Shown piece after piece: positions 16,286 through 23,598 of a stretch of DNA of 29,209 nt. Position numbers and translations under genes: made by a program. This DNA comes from JAKASX01 sp035534495 (GTDB lineage: Bacteria > Acidobacteriota > Terriglobia > Acidiferrales > UBA7541). How positions within the stretch are numbered: the stretch's first letter is position 1; every line of letters begins with the position of its first letter. The stretch lies in the NCBI GenBank assembly GCA_035534495.1, contig DATLRW010000178.1, forward strand, positions 1 through 29,209, written 5' to 3'. The notes beneath the pieces were generated by a model. It searched no databases and was not told the DNA's origin. It saw only the letters and a program-made list of their open reading frames with translations.

Positions 16286-18425
16286 GGCTAGTCTTCTCGG
16301 CCTTTCTGGCGTTCGCGCCGGCTTGTAAAAGATTCGTGATCAGCAATTCGATTCTATAGTCCTTTTGGATTTCCGTTACCGTTCTGCTAGCGACCTTCAT
16401 CTTCTGGGCCGTCGGCACCTTGTCATTCCAGCTTGGTTTAAGGTGATTTATGGTCAGTCGAGCGAGGTGCCCAGCGAAAAGGCAGCGTAGGTCTCCCCTC
16501 GTGACGCGGACAGAGGCACGCCCCATCATCTCTGCGTCCCCGGACACAAGCTTCCCGATATCGCTCCCCTGCCGGTGCTTCAGCCTGCGCCTGCACACGA
16601 AGACCGTGTCCAGAACCGATGAGCCGGTTCCCAGTATGTGAATTGAGGCCGACATCTCTGCTACTGCCGGGAGCGTCGCAGAGCAGTCAAGGCCCGCATC
16701 AAGGACTGCCAGTACGACCGGGATGTACGCGGCGGGGTCATTATGGTGATATGTGAAGACGAAGGGCGCATCTGGTTTCAAGGCTGCGCCGTAATGCCTG
16801 AAAATTTGGCTTAATCCTCTTGTAAAGTGCGCAAGGTCACGTCCCAAGGTCTCATTGCCGGTAAGCTCTCGGCTGTTCCTCGTTGATTCCGCGCGGAACG
16901 CTGCGCACTCCTCGCCGAGGCCTTTCCTTAGCCACACGTAACAGAAGTCCATGAGTTCGGCATACTGGACGTTGGCGAAGTAAGGAGGATCAGTAAATAC
17001 CCCGTCAAGGCCGTTCGGTTTTAGCAATACCTGTGTGGCCGGTGCTGCCGAGAGAATTGCCTGACCCTCGCCTACGTCCGATGCCGGGTCCGCGAACTCC
17101 GCGCGGATTCGTTCCCCCGAGATGAAAACCACCGACCTGTCGTGTCGGGTCTCGAATGGTTTCTCACAATACTCCTTGGCCCGTCGATACTTTTCGACGA
17201 AGTGGCGAAACGCGCCCGATCCAACGCGGGGAACTCCTAGGAGATTGTTCTCGCATTGAACCAATCCAACGGGAAAGCCGTGTACGCTAAAGACATCTTG
17301 GCATTTCAGCGCGTAGGTGTCGTAACGACACAACATGTTCTGATATCTCATGAAGTCAGAGAACACAGTCAGAAGAGCATGCCGGACCTCAGTGTCCGGC
17401 ACCTGCCTGATTGCATCTAGCAGATGTCCCAAACCAAGAAGCTGACGTTCGTTGAACATGTCGCGGTAGCGGTGGTAGCCCCAGCGATGCAGTCGGTCCG
17501 TTTCGTCACCCCTCGGAATTTGATCCTCTGGAATCGGCAAACCCCGCGAGCAAGTCAAGGCTTGTCTAGCCTGGAAAAACGAGCCCAGGTCATTCTGATC
17601 GGGCTTTTTGAAAAATCGCCCCGCATGGTGTGGGCGGCATGTTGGGCAATGGTATTCGATGGCCCACATGCGGTGTCTAGGGGCCACACGCTTTCGTTCA
17701 CCGTTAATGAAGCAGACGCGGGTTGAACACTGAGGGCATGAGATAAATCGATTCCTTGCCGGGCCCTCCGTGTGGACGAGATTTCCGCAGCCGTTGCATT
17801 TGGCGGGGTTCGAAAGTGTCGGTTGCATGGTGAACTCGTTCAAATCGCCGCACTTTGCACAAGCCACGATGTGTTTCGGATGGCGGACTGCTTCTGCTAG
17901 CAGGTAGCCCGGAAAAAGGTCGAGCTCTGTTTTGCAGCCGGGACACTTCTGAGTTTTGACCCAGAGAAAATACTTGACTGGAACCAGAGAGCTGCAATGG
18001 ACGCATCGGGTCTGGTAAAACCTTCCGACGACCGACTCTACCTGAGACGTCACTCTCTCGGCAGTCGCTAGAAATGCGGGGATGTCGAGCGGAGCCAAAG
18101 ACTGTCGTACAACCCAGTACGCCATGGGGTTTACGTCGGTTGCTACAACGCCCAGGCCAAGGCGGTTCGCTTCGAAGACCGGCGTGCCACCCCCCATGAA
18201 TGGGTCCGCAACCACTCCCTTGAGCTTGTGCGAACGCCAGTAGCTCTTCTCAAGAGGTTCTGCGCCATTGTATTCTGCCAGGAGAAGGTTGCGAAACAGG
18301 GTGCCAGGTCTCCGCGCAAACCACTTGTGAACACCGATAATTGGCCGGTAATTCTGCTGGATTTGTTTTTCGCGCAGCGCCAGTCTTGCAGCAAAAACGG
18401 GATCGAAATGTTCCTCAAGGCTCAA
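16269..18425 (-). CDS. Zn-ribbon DNA methyltransferase (COG1743/DUF1156-like)
   Basis: The protein has 718 residues. The S-adenosylmethionine motif DPFMGGGTPVFEANRLG is at 74-90 with DVNP at 97-100; the catalytic motif TDPPY is at 478-482 within FANVQYAELMDFCYVWLR. This matches the Zn-ribbon adenine-specific methylase group, in which DPPY is followed by a Y-x-x-L-x-DFxYVWLR stretch. Between the motifs is a long insert with six CxxC knuckles (141/144, 161/164, 189/192, 210/213, 230/233, 260/263), enough for three zinc ribbons, perhaps the DNA-recognition part. The N-terminal NYRPIIGVHKWFARRP is also typical. The start is taken as the TTG at 18425, with GGGGA upstream after an in-frame stop. 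Adenine versus N4-cytosine specificity is not certain. It is the first gene of the cassette and overlaps the nuclease gene. Confidence 0.85.
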   Translation of the reverse strand: MSLEEHFDPVFAARLALREKQIQQNYRPIIGVHKWFARRPGTLFRNLLLAEYNGAEPLEKSYWRSHKLKGVVADPFMGGGTPVFEANRLGLGVVATDVNPMAYWVVRQSLAPLDIPAFLATAERVTSQVESVVGRFYQTRCVHCSSLVPVKYFLWVKTQKCPGCKTELDLFPGYLLAEAVRHPKHIVACAKCGDLNEFTMQPTLSNPAKCNGCGNLVHTEGPARNRFISCPQCSTRVCFINGERKRVAPRHRMWAIEYHCPTCRPHHAGRFFKKPDQNDLGSFFQARQALTCSRGLPIPEDQIPRGDETDRLHRWGYHRYRDMFNERQLLGLGHLLDAIRQVPDTEVRHALLTVFSDFMRYQNMLCRYDTYALKCQDVFSVHGFPVGLVQCENNLLGVPRVGSGAFRHFVEKYRRAKEYCEKPFETRHDRSVVFISGERIRAEFADPASDVGEGQAILSAAPATQVLLKPNGLDGVFTDPPYFANVQYAELMDFCYVWLRKGLGEECAAFRAESTRNSRELTGNETLGRDLAHFTRGLSQIFRHYGAALKPDAPFVFTYHHNDPAAYIPVVLAVLDAGLDCSATLPAVAEMSASIHILGTGSSVLDTVFVCRRRLKHRQGSDIGKLVSGDAEMMGRASVRVTRGDLRCLFAGHLARLTINHLKPSWNDKVPTAQKMKVASRTVTEIQKDYRIELLITNLLQAGANARKAEKTSLAPTV

Positions 18426-18448
18426 AAGATTTTCCCCAATGGCGACAG

Positions 18449-18478
18449 ATTATACTAGGGAAGCGGCGATAATCGCCG
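18449..18478 (-). promoter_or_regulatory. Cassette promoter with palindromic operator
   Basis: On the - strand a perfect TATAAT (18449-18454) lies 24 bases before the methylase start. In place of a normal -35 box there is a perfect palindrome, CGGCGAT-A-ATCGCCG (18464-18478). Its position suggests a repressor/activator site or autoregulation by the methylase. Confidence 0.55.
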
Positions 18479-18726
18479 TGCCTCCAACAAGGTTGTTCAT
18501 TTCCTCGCGGGACCGTGGCCGTGTCTCGCCGCGCAAACAGACGGGGATTCTGCCATCCGCGTGCACGCGGTCTTGGTGAAGATTTCCCTGCTGTCATTCG
18601 TTAGGCTCACGTGGTACGTGCCGCAAACGTCTCTTTTGTGACCGAATGGCCCCGGTACTACTCTGGTGCCATTCGCGCTTCCGTGGCCGGTCATCGCCCT
18701 ATCGCTTAATTCGCTTTTTATTCGCC
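18479..18726. other. Right flank of R-M-like cassette, no gene seen
   Basis: No protein gene or RNA gene could be supported here. In particular no small helix-turn-helix controller protein, which many R-M operons carry, was found on either strand. Confidence 0.35.
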
Positions 18727-18732
18727 TATAAT
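18727..18732 (+). promoter_or_regulatory. TATAAT box on the + strand
   Basis: Perfect TATAAT with only a weak -35 (CTTAAT at 18705-18710), followed by GGGAGG (18751-18756) and GTG codons at 18761 and 18764. This looks like a promoter plus ribosome site of a small gene. Confidence 0.4.
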
Positions 18733-18763
18733 AGCACGGTCAGCTTTAACGGGAGGTCCCGTG

Positions 18764-18929
18764 GTGAATTGCGACGGTGCAGGTGGGACCAACGGCCTTC
18801 AGTATCGGGGCTGCGACCCTGCTGAATGGAGACATTCTTGGCGAAGAGGCACAAATCCTGGTCGCTGTGGGCGAGCCGCCAGGGCAAACCTCGGAATATC
18901 CGTGGCCATTGATAGGGTGGGGCATATAA
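18764..18929 (+). pseudogene. Possible small frameshifted ORF
   Basis: After the TATAAT and GGGAGG signals, the frame beginning at 18768 reads IATVQVGPTAFSIG followed by ATLLNGDILGEEAQILVAVG and ends with a TAA at 18927-18929. This composition is more protein-like than the frame that follows the GTG starts. Removing one base near 18767 would join GTG GTG to ATT GCG ACG GTG and give a continuous ORF of about 54 codons. It could be a broken small gene, a fragment, a real short gene with a rare start, or chance. I do not recognise the product. Confidence 0.25.
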
Positions 18930-18943
18930 AGCCGACTGCTCTT

Positions 18944-19576
18944 TCACCGTACGGGCAGAGCGGAGCGGAGGCGCGCAAAGCGCTGTTCCGTCTTGCTGAC
19001 CAGCCGCAACCAGAGCGTCGATGGTTTCGCGTCGAACGCCTCCGCTTCGCTGCGATCGAAGATGTACCACCGGCCTTCGAGTACCTCGTTTTCGAGCTGG
19101 TGCGGGGCCCAGCCGCAGTAGCCGAGGTAGATGCGAAGCTGGCTGGGATTGGGGTTCCGGTCGAGCGTTTTTTCCAGGGCCGTTTTAGTCGTGATGAAGT
19201 AGATGTTGCCGAAGATGTTGGTCTCGTCCTCGGGTTTGGCCGGCGTGCGAGCCAGCGCAAAGACGCCGCTCAATTCCACCGGCCCGCCGATGAAGACCGG
19301 ATCGGAATCCCGCGCCGCCCCTTTCACGCCAGGCAAGGCGCGCGAAATCGCGAGCGTCGTCCGGTGGTTTACCATCAGGCCCAGCGCGCCGGTCTTGTCG
19401 TAGCGCACCAGCAAAATAACCGATTTCGAAAATATCGGGTCCGAGGAGTTTCGCGGCGCCACCAATATCTTGCCCGCGGCCAGATCCTCCGGGTTTTTCG
19501 ACTGCGCCGCCAGACAACACGCGCCGGCCAGCAGAAAAACCAGAAATGGCAGCAGGCCGCGGGATCTCGACCTCAT
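18944..19576 (-). CDS. YqgE/AlgH family (UPF0301) protein with signal peptide
   Basis: The protein has 210 residues from the ATG at 19576. Family signatures are clear: AAGKILVAPRN near the start of the domain, FSKSVILLVRY, GALGLMVNHRT, PVFIGGPVE, RIYLGYCGWAPHQLENEVLEGRW. This is the DUF179/AlgH fold, whose biochemical role is still poorly defined. Unlike the classical cytoplasmic members of about 185 residues, this one begins with MRSRSRG and the hydrophobic LLPFLVFLLAGACCLAA, a likely Sec signal peptide; the two cysteines are not in a standard lipobox. It lies beside the R-M-like cassette and is transcribed in the same direction, but 519 bp and the cassette promoter separate them. Confidence 0.88.
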   Translation of the reverse strand: MRSRSRGLLPFLVFLLAGACCLAAQSKNPEDLAAGKILVAPRNSSDPIFSKSVILLVRYDKTGALGLMVNHRTTLAISRALPGVKGAARDSDPVFIGGPVELSGVFALARTPAKPEDETNIFGNIYFITTKTALEKTLDRNPNPSQLRIYLGYCGWAPHQLENEVLEGRWYIFDRSEAEAFDAKPSTLWLRLVSKTEQRFARLRSALPVR

Positions 19577-19594
19577 GAGCGCAGTGTAATCCCA

Positions 19595-19609
19595 TCGCCG
19601 GGCCGGCGA
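19595..19609. promoter_or_regulatory. 15-bp palindrome upstream of the AlgH-like gene
   Basis: TCGCCGG-G-CCGGCGA is a perfect inverted repeat 18 bp before the start codon at 19576. It could be an operator or an mRNA leader hairpin; all-GC composition makes chance possible. Confidence 0.3.
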
Positions 19610-19680
19610 CCATATTTTCGCGGCCCAAAGGCCACTCCGCTATTCGCCCGTGGGCAGGGGACGCCAAAGTTCGGGAACAA

Positions 19681-19721
19681 CCGGAGAGATTCCTCGCCCG
19701 CCAGGGACGGCTCGGAATGAC
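19681..19721. repeat. Dispersed intergenic repeat, copy B
   Basis: This begins with CCGGAGAGATTCCTCGC (19681-19697) and ends with CTCGGAATGAC (19711-19721). Both blocks recur at 23566-23597. Such GGAATGAC/GTCATTCC elements are common between genes in many high-GC genomes. Confidence 0.6.
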
Positions 19722-19759
19722 ACGGATCGGCGCTTGGCCGGAGGCGGGTAGGATGCCGA

Positions 19760-20689
19760 TTACTGAGAAGAGGGGGCGCGGGCGGCCTGTTCCTGCTCGA
19801 AGGCGTGATAGGAGGAGCGCACGAGCGGGCCGGACTCAACGTGGCTAAAGCCCATGGCCAGGCCCTCGCTCTTGTATTCGACGAATTCCTCGGGTGAAAC
19901 GTAGCGGACAATCGGCAAATGCTCGCGGGTTGGCTGCAGATACTGGCCGAGCGTGAGAATCTGGACGCCGCGCGCGGCCAGATCGCGCATCGCGCCGAGC
20001 ACCTCCTCGCGCTCCTCGCCGAGGCCCAGCATCATGCCGCTCTTGGTCACCATTCCCGCGCGGCTCGACCGCTCGAGTAGCTCGAGCGAGCGCTCGTAAC
20101 GGGCGGCGCTGCGCACGTGGCGGGACAGGCGCGGTACGGTTTCCACATTGTGATTGAGCACGTCGGGCCGCGCGGCAATCACCGTATCGAGAGCCGGCCA
20201 TACGCCGCGAAAATCGGGAATCAGCACCTCGACCCGGCAGCCGGGCACGCGGCGGCGAATCTCGGCGATCGTGCGCGCGAAGATGCGGGCGCCGCCGTCG
20301 GGTTGGTCGTCGCGGTTGACCGACGTCACCACCGCATAGCGCAGCCCCATCGACAGGGCCGCCTCGGCCACGCGTTCCGGTTCGTCCTCGGCCGGCGGCC
20401 CGAGCGGCTTTCCCGACGGCACGGCGCAGAACCCGCAGGCGCGCGTGCAGATATTTCCCAGGATCATGAAGGTGGCGGTGCGGTGTTCCCAGCATTCGCC
20501 CATGTTGGGACAGCGGGCGCTCTCGCAAACCGTGTGCAGATCGAGCGTCCGCATGATTCGCTTCAAGTCCTGGTGGTTGGGACCGCCGAAAAATTTCACG
20601 CGCAGCCAGGAAGGCTTTGGCAGTGCCGGCGCGGGTGTAGCGGCGGGCTCGGTTGAGACGATTCGAAATGGCGAGTTCGGAGCGGACAT
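19760..20689 (-). CDS. lipA: Lipoyl synthase
   Basis: This radical SAM enzyme inserts two sulfurs into protein-bound octanoyl groups to make lipoate. The protein has 309 residues from the ATG at 20689; a TTG two codons upstream is possible but less likely. The auxiliary iron-sulfur cluster motif CX4CX5C is at Cys55, Cys60 and Cys66 (CESARCPNMGEC), and the radical SAM motif CTRACGFC is at Cys81, Cys85 and Cys88. The C-terminal RSSYHA, whose serine ligates the auxiliary cluster, is present. Further family stretches are VTSVNRDD, HNVETVPRL and KSGMMLGLGE. An N-terminal Pro/Ala extension of about 25 residues precedes the domain. The gene is divergent from lpxC; no lipB was seen nearby. Confidence 0.97.
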   Translation of the reverse strand: MSAPNSPFRIVSTEPAATPAPALPKPSWLRVKFFGGPNHQDLKRIMRTLDLHTVCESARCPNMGECWEHRTATFMILGNICTRACGFCAVPSGKPLGPPAEDEPERVAEAALSMGLRYAVVTSVNRDDQPDGGARIFARTIAEIRRRVPGCRVEVLIPDFRGVWPALDTVIAARPDVLNHNVETVPRLSRHVRSAARYERSLELLERSSRAGMVTKSGMMLGLGEEREEVLGAMRDLAARGVQILTLGQYLQPTREHLPIVRYVSPEEFVEYKSEGLAMGFSHVESGPLVRSSYHAFEQEQAARAPSSQ

Positions 20690-20960
20690 GGCCAAAAAAT
20701 CATTCTACAGTCTGGCTTGCCGCCCCACAAACGATCCTCCATTTCAGGTTCAACCGGAGCACTGCAGAGAAGCCGGCAAAAATGAAGCGACCGAGAACGC
20801 ATGATTGTGGTTCAATGACCACGGCGCTCGCCGCAAAGGCGTGTGATTCATACAACACTCACCAGAAAAAACAAGATTCTTGTATCCAGTAAGCTATTCA
20901 ATATCAATAACAAGAAAGGGATTCGCACAACGGCTCACGGCATGCTTAGTATATCTCCCT
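20690..20960. promoter_or_regulatory. lipA-lpxC divergent intergenic region
   Basis: This 271-bp region becomes AT-rich near lpxC. A perfect 13-bp palindrome, ACAAGA-T-TCTTGT (20871-20883), lies about 78 bp before lpxC and could be an operator. TTGTAT at 20880-20885 is a possible -35 box for lpxC, but no good -10 was found. No gene is supported here. Confidence 0.4.
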
Positions 20961-21866
20961 ATGCAATACCAGAACACCATTGCCCGGCCGGTCGAGACGG
21001 AGGGAATCGGTCTCCACACGGCCGTTCGCGGGCACCTGCGTCTGGTCCCCGCTCCGGCCGGAACGGGAATCGTTTTCCGCCGGGTCGATCTGGACAATTT
21101 CGAAATCGAAGCGCACGGGCGGTGGCTCGCGCGCGTCAGCTACGCCACCAGCCTGATGAAAAAGGGCGTGCTGCTTTCGACGGTCGAGCACGTTCTCGCG
21201 GCGCTCTATGCGAGCGGCATCGACAACGTTTACATTGAGCTGGACGCGCTCGAAGTGCCCATCCTCGACGGCTCGTCGCGGCCGTTCGTTCAGATGATCG
21301 CCGAGGCGGGAATTCGCCGCCTGCGCCGCCGCCGGCGCTGCCTGCGGCTGGTCCGCCCGGTGGAAATCTCCGACGGCGAGCGGCAGATTGCCGCCTATCC
21401 GGCCGACAATTTCCGCGTCCGCTACTTCATCGACTTTCCCCATCCGCTGGTCGGCCGCGAGGAGATCGAACTCGACGTGGACGCCGAAAGCTTCAGCCGC
21501 GTGCTGGCCCCGGCGCGGACATTCGGCTTCCTCGAAGACGTTTCCCGGTTGCGCTCGATGGACCTGATCCGCGGCGGCTCGCTCGACAATGCCATCGTGC
21601 TGACGCGCGACGGGCTCATGAACGGCGAGCTGCGTTTCCCCGACGAATTTGCCCGCCACAAGGCGCTCGACCTGATCGGCGACCTGGCGCTGGTCGGCCG
21701 GCCGCTGAAGGCCTATATCGTCGCCCACAAAGCGGGCCATGCGATGCACACGGCTCTGGTGACGCGGCTGCTCTCGGACCGCTCGCTCTGGGTGGAAACC
21801 GCCGATCCGTCCGCGCCGGAACGCCAGCCGCTTGGCGCGCCGCTTTCCGCCGTGAGCACGAGCTGA
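20961..21866 (+). CDS. lpxC: UDP-3-O-acyl-N-acetylglucosamine deacetylase
   Basis: This zinc enzyme carries out the committed step of lipid A synthesis in the cytoplasm. The protein has 301 residues from the ATG at 20961 (MQYQNTIARP); the in-frame sequence upstream does not look like LpxC. Key residues are visible: His77 and Glu78 in TVEHVLAAL, His233 and Asp237 in FARHKALDLIGD, and His260 in AHKAGHAMH. Other family stretches are GIGLHT, DALEVPILDGSS, ARTFGF and GSLDNAIV. An arginine run (RRLRRRRR, about 119-126) lies in the inter-domain region. No strong ribosome site precedes it. The gene is followed 69 bp later by glmU, which also supplies the UDP-GlcNAc used by this pathway. It shows that the organism makes LPS. 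Confidence 0.96.
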   Translation: MQYQNTIARPVETEGIGLHTAVRGHLRLVPAPAGTGIVFRRVDLDNFEIEAHGRWLARVSYATSLMKKGVLLSTVEHVLAALYASGIDNVYIELDALEVPILDGSSRPFVQMIAEAGIRRLRRRRRCLRLVRPVEISDGERQIAAYPADNFRVRYFIDFPHPLVGREEIELDVDAESFSRVLAPARTFGFLEDVSRLRSMDLIRGGSLDNAIVLTRDGLMNGELRFPDEFARHKALDLIGDLALVGRPLKAYIVAHKAGHAMHTALVTRLLSDRSLWVETADPSAPERQPLGAPLSAVSTS

Positions 21867-21935
21867 GAGCGGTTTTTCCGGTCCTCGTGAGCGCCTTTCA
21901 AGTCAAATCGGCGGCCCTGTAGTAATCTCTTTTCC

Positions 21936-23453
21936 ATGGCACGTCCCGAACTCGCCGTCGTGATACTCGCCGCTGGCAAAGGAACGCGGTTGCGCTCGCG
22001 CCGGGCGAAAGTGCTCCACCGCGCCGGGGGCCGCGCGCTGGTCGAGCACGTGATTCGGGCGGCCCGGCCGCTGGGCGTTCCCCGATTCGTCGTTGTCGGC
22101 TACCAATCCGACCGCGTTTCGCCCCTGGCCGCCGCCCTCGATGCCAAAACCATTCTTCAGGAGCCGCAGGGGGGCACGGGTCACGCCCTGCAGGCGGCCC
22201 GGCTGGCGATCGAAAAATTCCGGCGCGCGCTGGTCGTGCCGGGCGATGCGCCGCTGGTCCGCACGGAAACCCTCGCCGCGCTGGTGCAGGCGCACCAGGC
22301 TTCGGGCGTTGCGGCGACCGTGCTGACCGCCGTGCTCGATGACCCCTCCGGCTACGGCCGGATCGTGCGCGGCGCGGACCACCTGGTGCGCGCGATCGTC
22401 GAGGACAAAGCGGCCGACGCGGCCCAGAGGGCGATTCGGGAGGTCAACTCCGGCATTTACTGCTTCGAGCTGGAAAAGCTGTGGGCGTCGCTCGGCGATC
22501 TGCGGCCGGAAAACGTCCATCGCGAACTCTATCTGACCGATGTCGTCGCGCTCCTGAACCGGAAAGGCGAGCGCGTGGCCGCCATGGCCACCGGTGACGC
22601 GAAGGAAATCCTCGGCTGCAATACGCGGCGCGAGCTGGCCGAAGTCGATGCGCTGTTCCGGCGGCGCAAGATCGACGAACTCATGGCGGCCGGGGTTACG
22701 GTCTATCTGCCCGAGACGGTGCTGGTCGATCCCGATGTCGAGGTCGGCCCGGACACGGTCGTCGAGCCGGGCGCGGAGCTGCTCGGCGCGACGCGCATCG
22801 GCCCGGACGCGCTGGTGGGCGCCGGGTGCGTCATCGCGGATTCGGAGATTGCCGAAGGCGTGGTGATCCGGCCGCATTCGATCGTGATTTCGAGCCGCGT
22901 CGGCCGCGGCGCCGTTGTCGGTCCCTTCGCCCATCTGCGCGACGGGGCCGAACTGGGGGCGGGGGCGCGCGTCGGGAACTATGTGGAAATGAAAAAGAGC
23001 CGGCTCGGCGAAGGCTCGAAAGCCATGCACCTGACCTACCTCGGCGACGCCTCGGTCGGTCGTGAAACCAACATCGGCGCCGGCACGATCACCTGCAACT
23101 ACGACGGCGTGCGCAAGAATCCCACGAAGATCGGCTCGCGCGTGTTCATCGGCAGCGGCACCGAACTGGTCGCTCCGGTCGAGGTCGGCGACGGCGCCTA
23201 CGTGGCCGCCGGTTCCACCATTACCGATAGCGTTCCCTCGAATGCCCTGGCCATCGCCCGCGCCCGCCAGGAAAACAAGCCCGGCTGGGCTCTCCGTCGC
23301 CGCGCCCGCATCGCCGCGCCAGAAAGCGCACCCGCGCCGCAGGGAAAACCCTCGCCCGATCCCCCGCGCCCGAAGGCGAAGCCTTCTCGCGCGAAACCGG
23401 GCCGCGCAAAACGCCCGCGCGCGGCGAAATCCCGGCCTCGCCGCCGTCCCTAA
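21936..23453 (+). CDS. glmU: Bifunctional GlmU (N-acetylglucosamine-1-phosphate uridyltransferase / glucosamine-1-phosphate acetyltransferase)
   Basis: GlmU makes UDP-GlcNAc for peptidoglycan and lipid A. The protein has 505 residues. The N-terminal pyrophosphorylase shows LAAGKGTRLRS with the KVLH lysine, QGGTGHALQ and VPGDAPLV. A left-handed beta-helix of hexapeptide repeats follows from about residue 250, with RVGNYVEMKKSRLG, the catalytic-type His in KAMHLTYLGD, and GAGTITCNYDGVRKNPTKIG. The normal enzyme (~456 residues) would end near KPGWALRRR; here about 50 more residues rich in Ala, Pro, Lys and Arg follow (e.g. KPSRAKPGRAKRPRAAKSR). The tail is probably disordered and positively charged. 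No clear ribosome site is seen. It is probably co-transcribed with lpxC. Confidence 0.97.
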   Translation: MARPELAVVILAAGKGTRLRSRRAKVLHRAGGRALVEHVIRAARPLGVPRFVVVGYQSDRVSPLAAALDAKTILQEPQGGTGHALQAARLAIEKFRRALVVPGDAPLVRTETLAALVQAHQASGVAATVLTAVLDDPSGYGRIVRGADHLVRAIVEDKAADAAQRAIREVNSGIYCFELEKLWASLGDLRPENVHRELYLTDVVALLNRKGERVAAMATGDAKEILGCNTRRELAEVDALFRRRKIDELMAAGVTVYLPETVLVDPDVEVGPDTVVEPGAELLGATRIGPDALVGAGCVIADSEIAEGVVIRPHSIVISSRVGRGAVVGPFAHLRDGAELGAGARVGNYVEMKKSRLGEGSKAMHLTYLGDASVGRETNIGAGTITCNYDGVRKNPTKIGSRVFIGSGTELVAPVEVGDGAYVAAGSTITDSVPSNALAIARARQENKPGWALRRRARIAAPESAPAPQGKPSPDPPRPKAKPSRAKPGRAKRPRAAKSRPRRRP

Positions 23454-23495
23454 CCCCGCCCGCCGCGCCGGCCGGTATCCGTTGAGCGCGGTATT

Positions 23496-23598
23496 CGTCA
23501 TTCCGGGCAGCCCCGAGCGCAGCCGAGGGGCGAAGAGGAACCTCCCCGTGGCCTTTACCCTGTTGCCGGAGAGATTCCTCGCTCCGCTCGGAATGACG
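23496..23598. repeat. Dispersed intergenic repeat, copy A (inverted pair)
   Basis: A ~100-bp element bounded by a perfect 10-bp inverted repeat, CGTCATTCCG (23496-23505) and CGGAATGACG (23589-23598). Each arm continues with related sequence (GAGATTCCTCGC and an imperfect counterpart on the left), so two repeat units face each other and could fold into a long hairpin. The right unit shares CCGGAGAGATTCCTCGC (23566-23582) with the copy at 19681. Confidence 0.65.

Noticed and set aside
15233..18425. DISARM, BREX or another large known defence locus
   Set aside because: No helicase, large ATPase, phospholipase D or PglZ gene is adjacent; only two genes are present.
18761..19720. + strand ORF of 319 codons starting at a GTG with a good ribosome site
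   Set aside because: Most of it is antisense to the AlgH-like gene and is not protein-like; only the first part of the region is kept, as a doubtful small ORF.
21903..23501. Antisense ORF opposite glmU
   Set aside because: It is entirely covered by an unmistakable GlmU and its composition is that of a GC-rich shadow frame.
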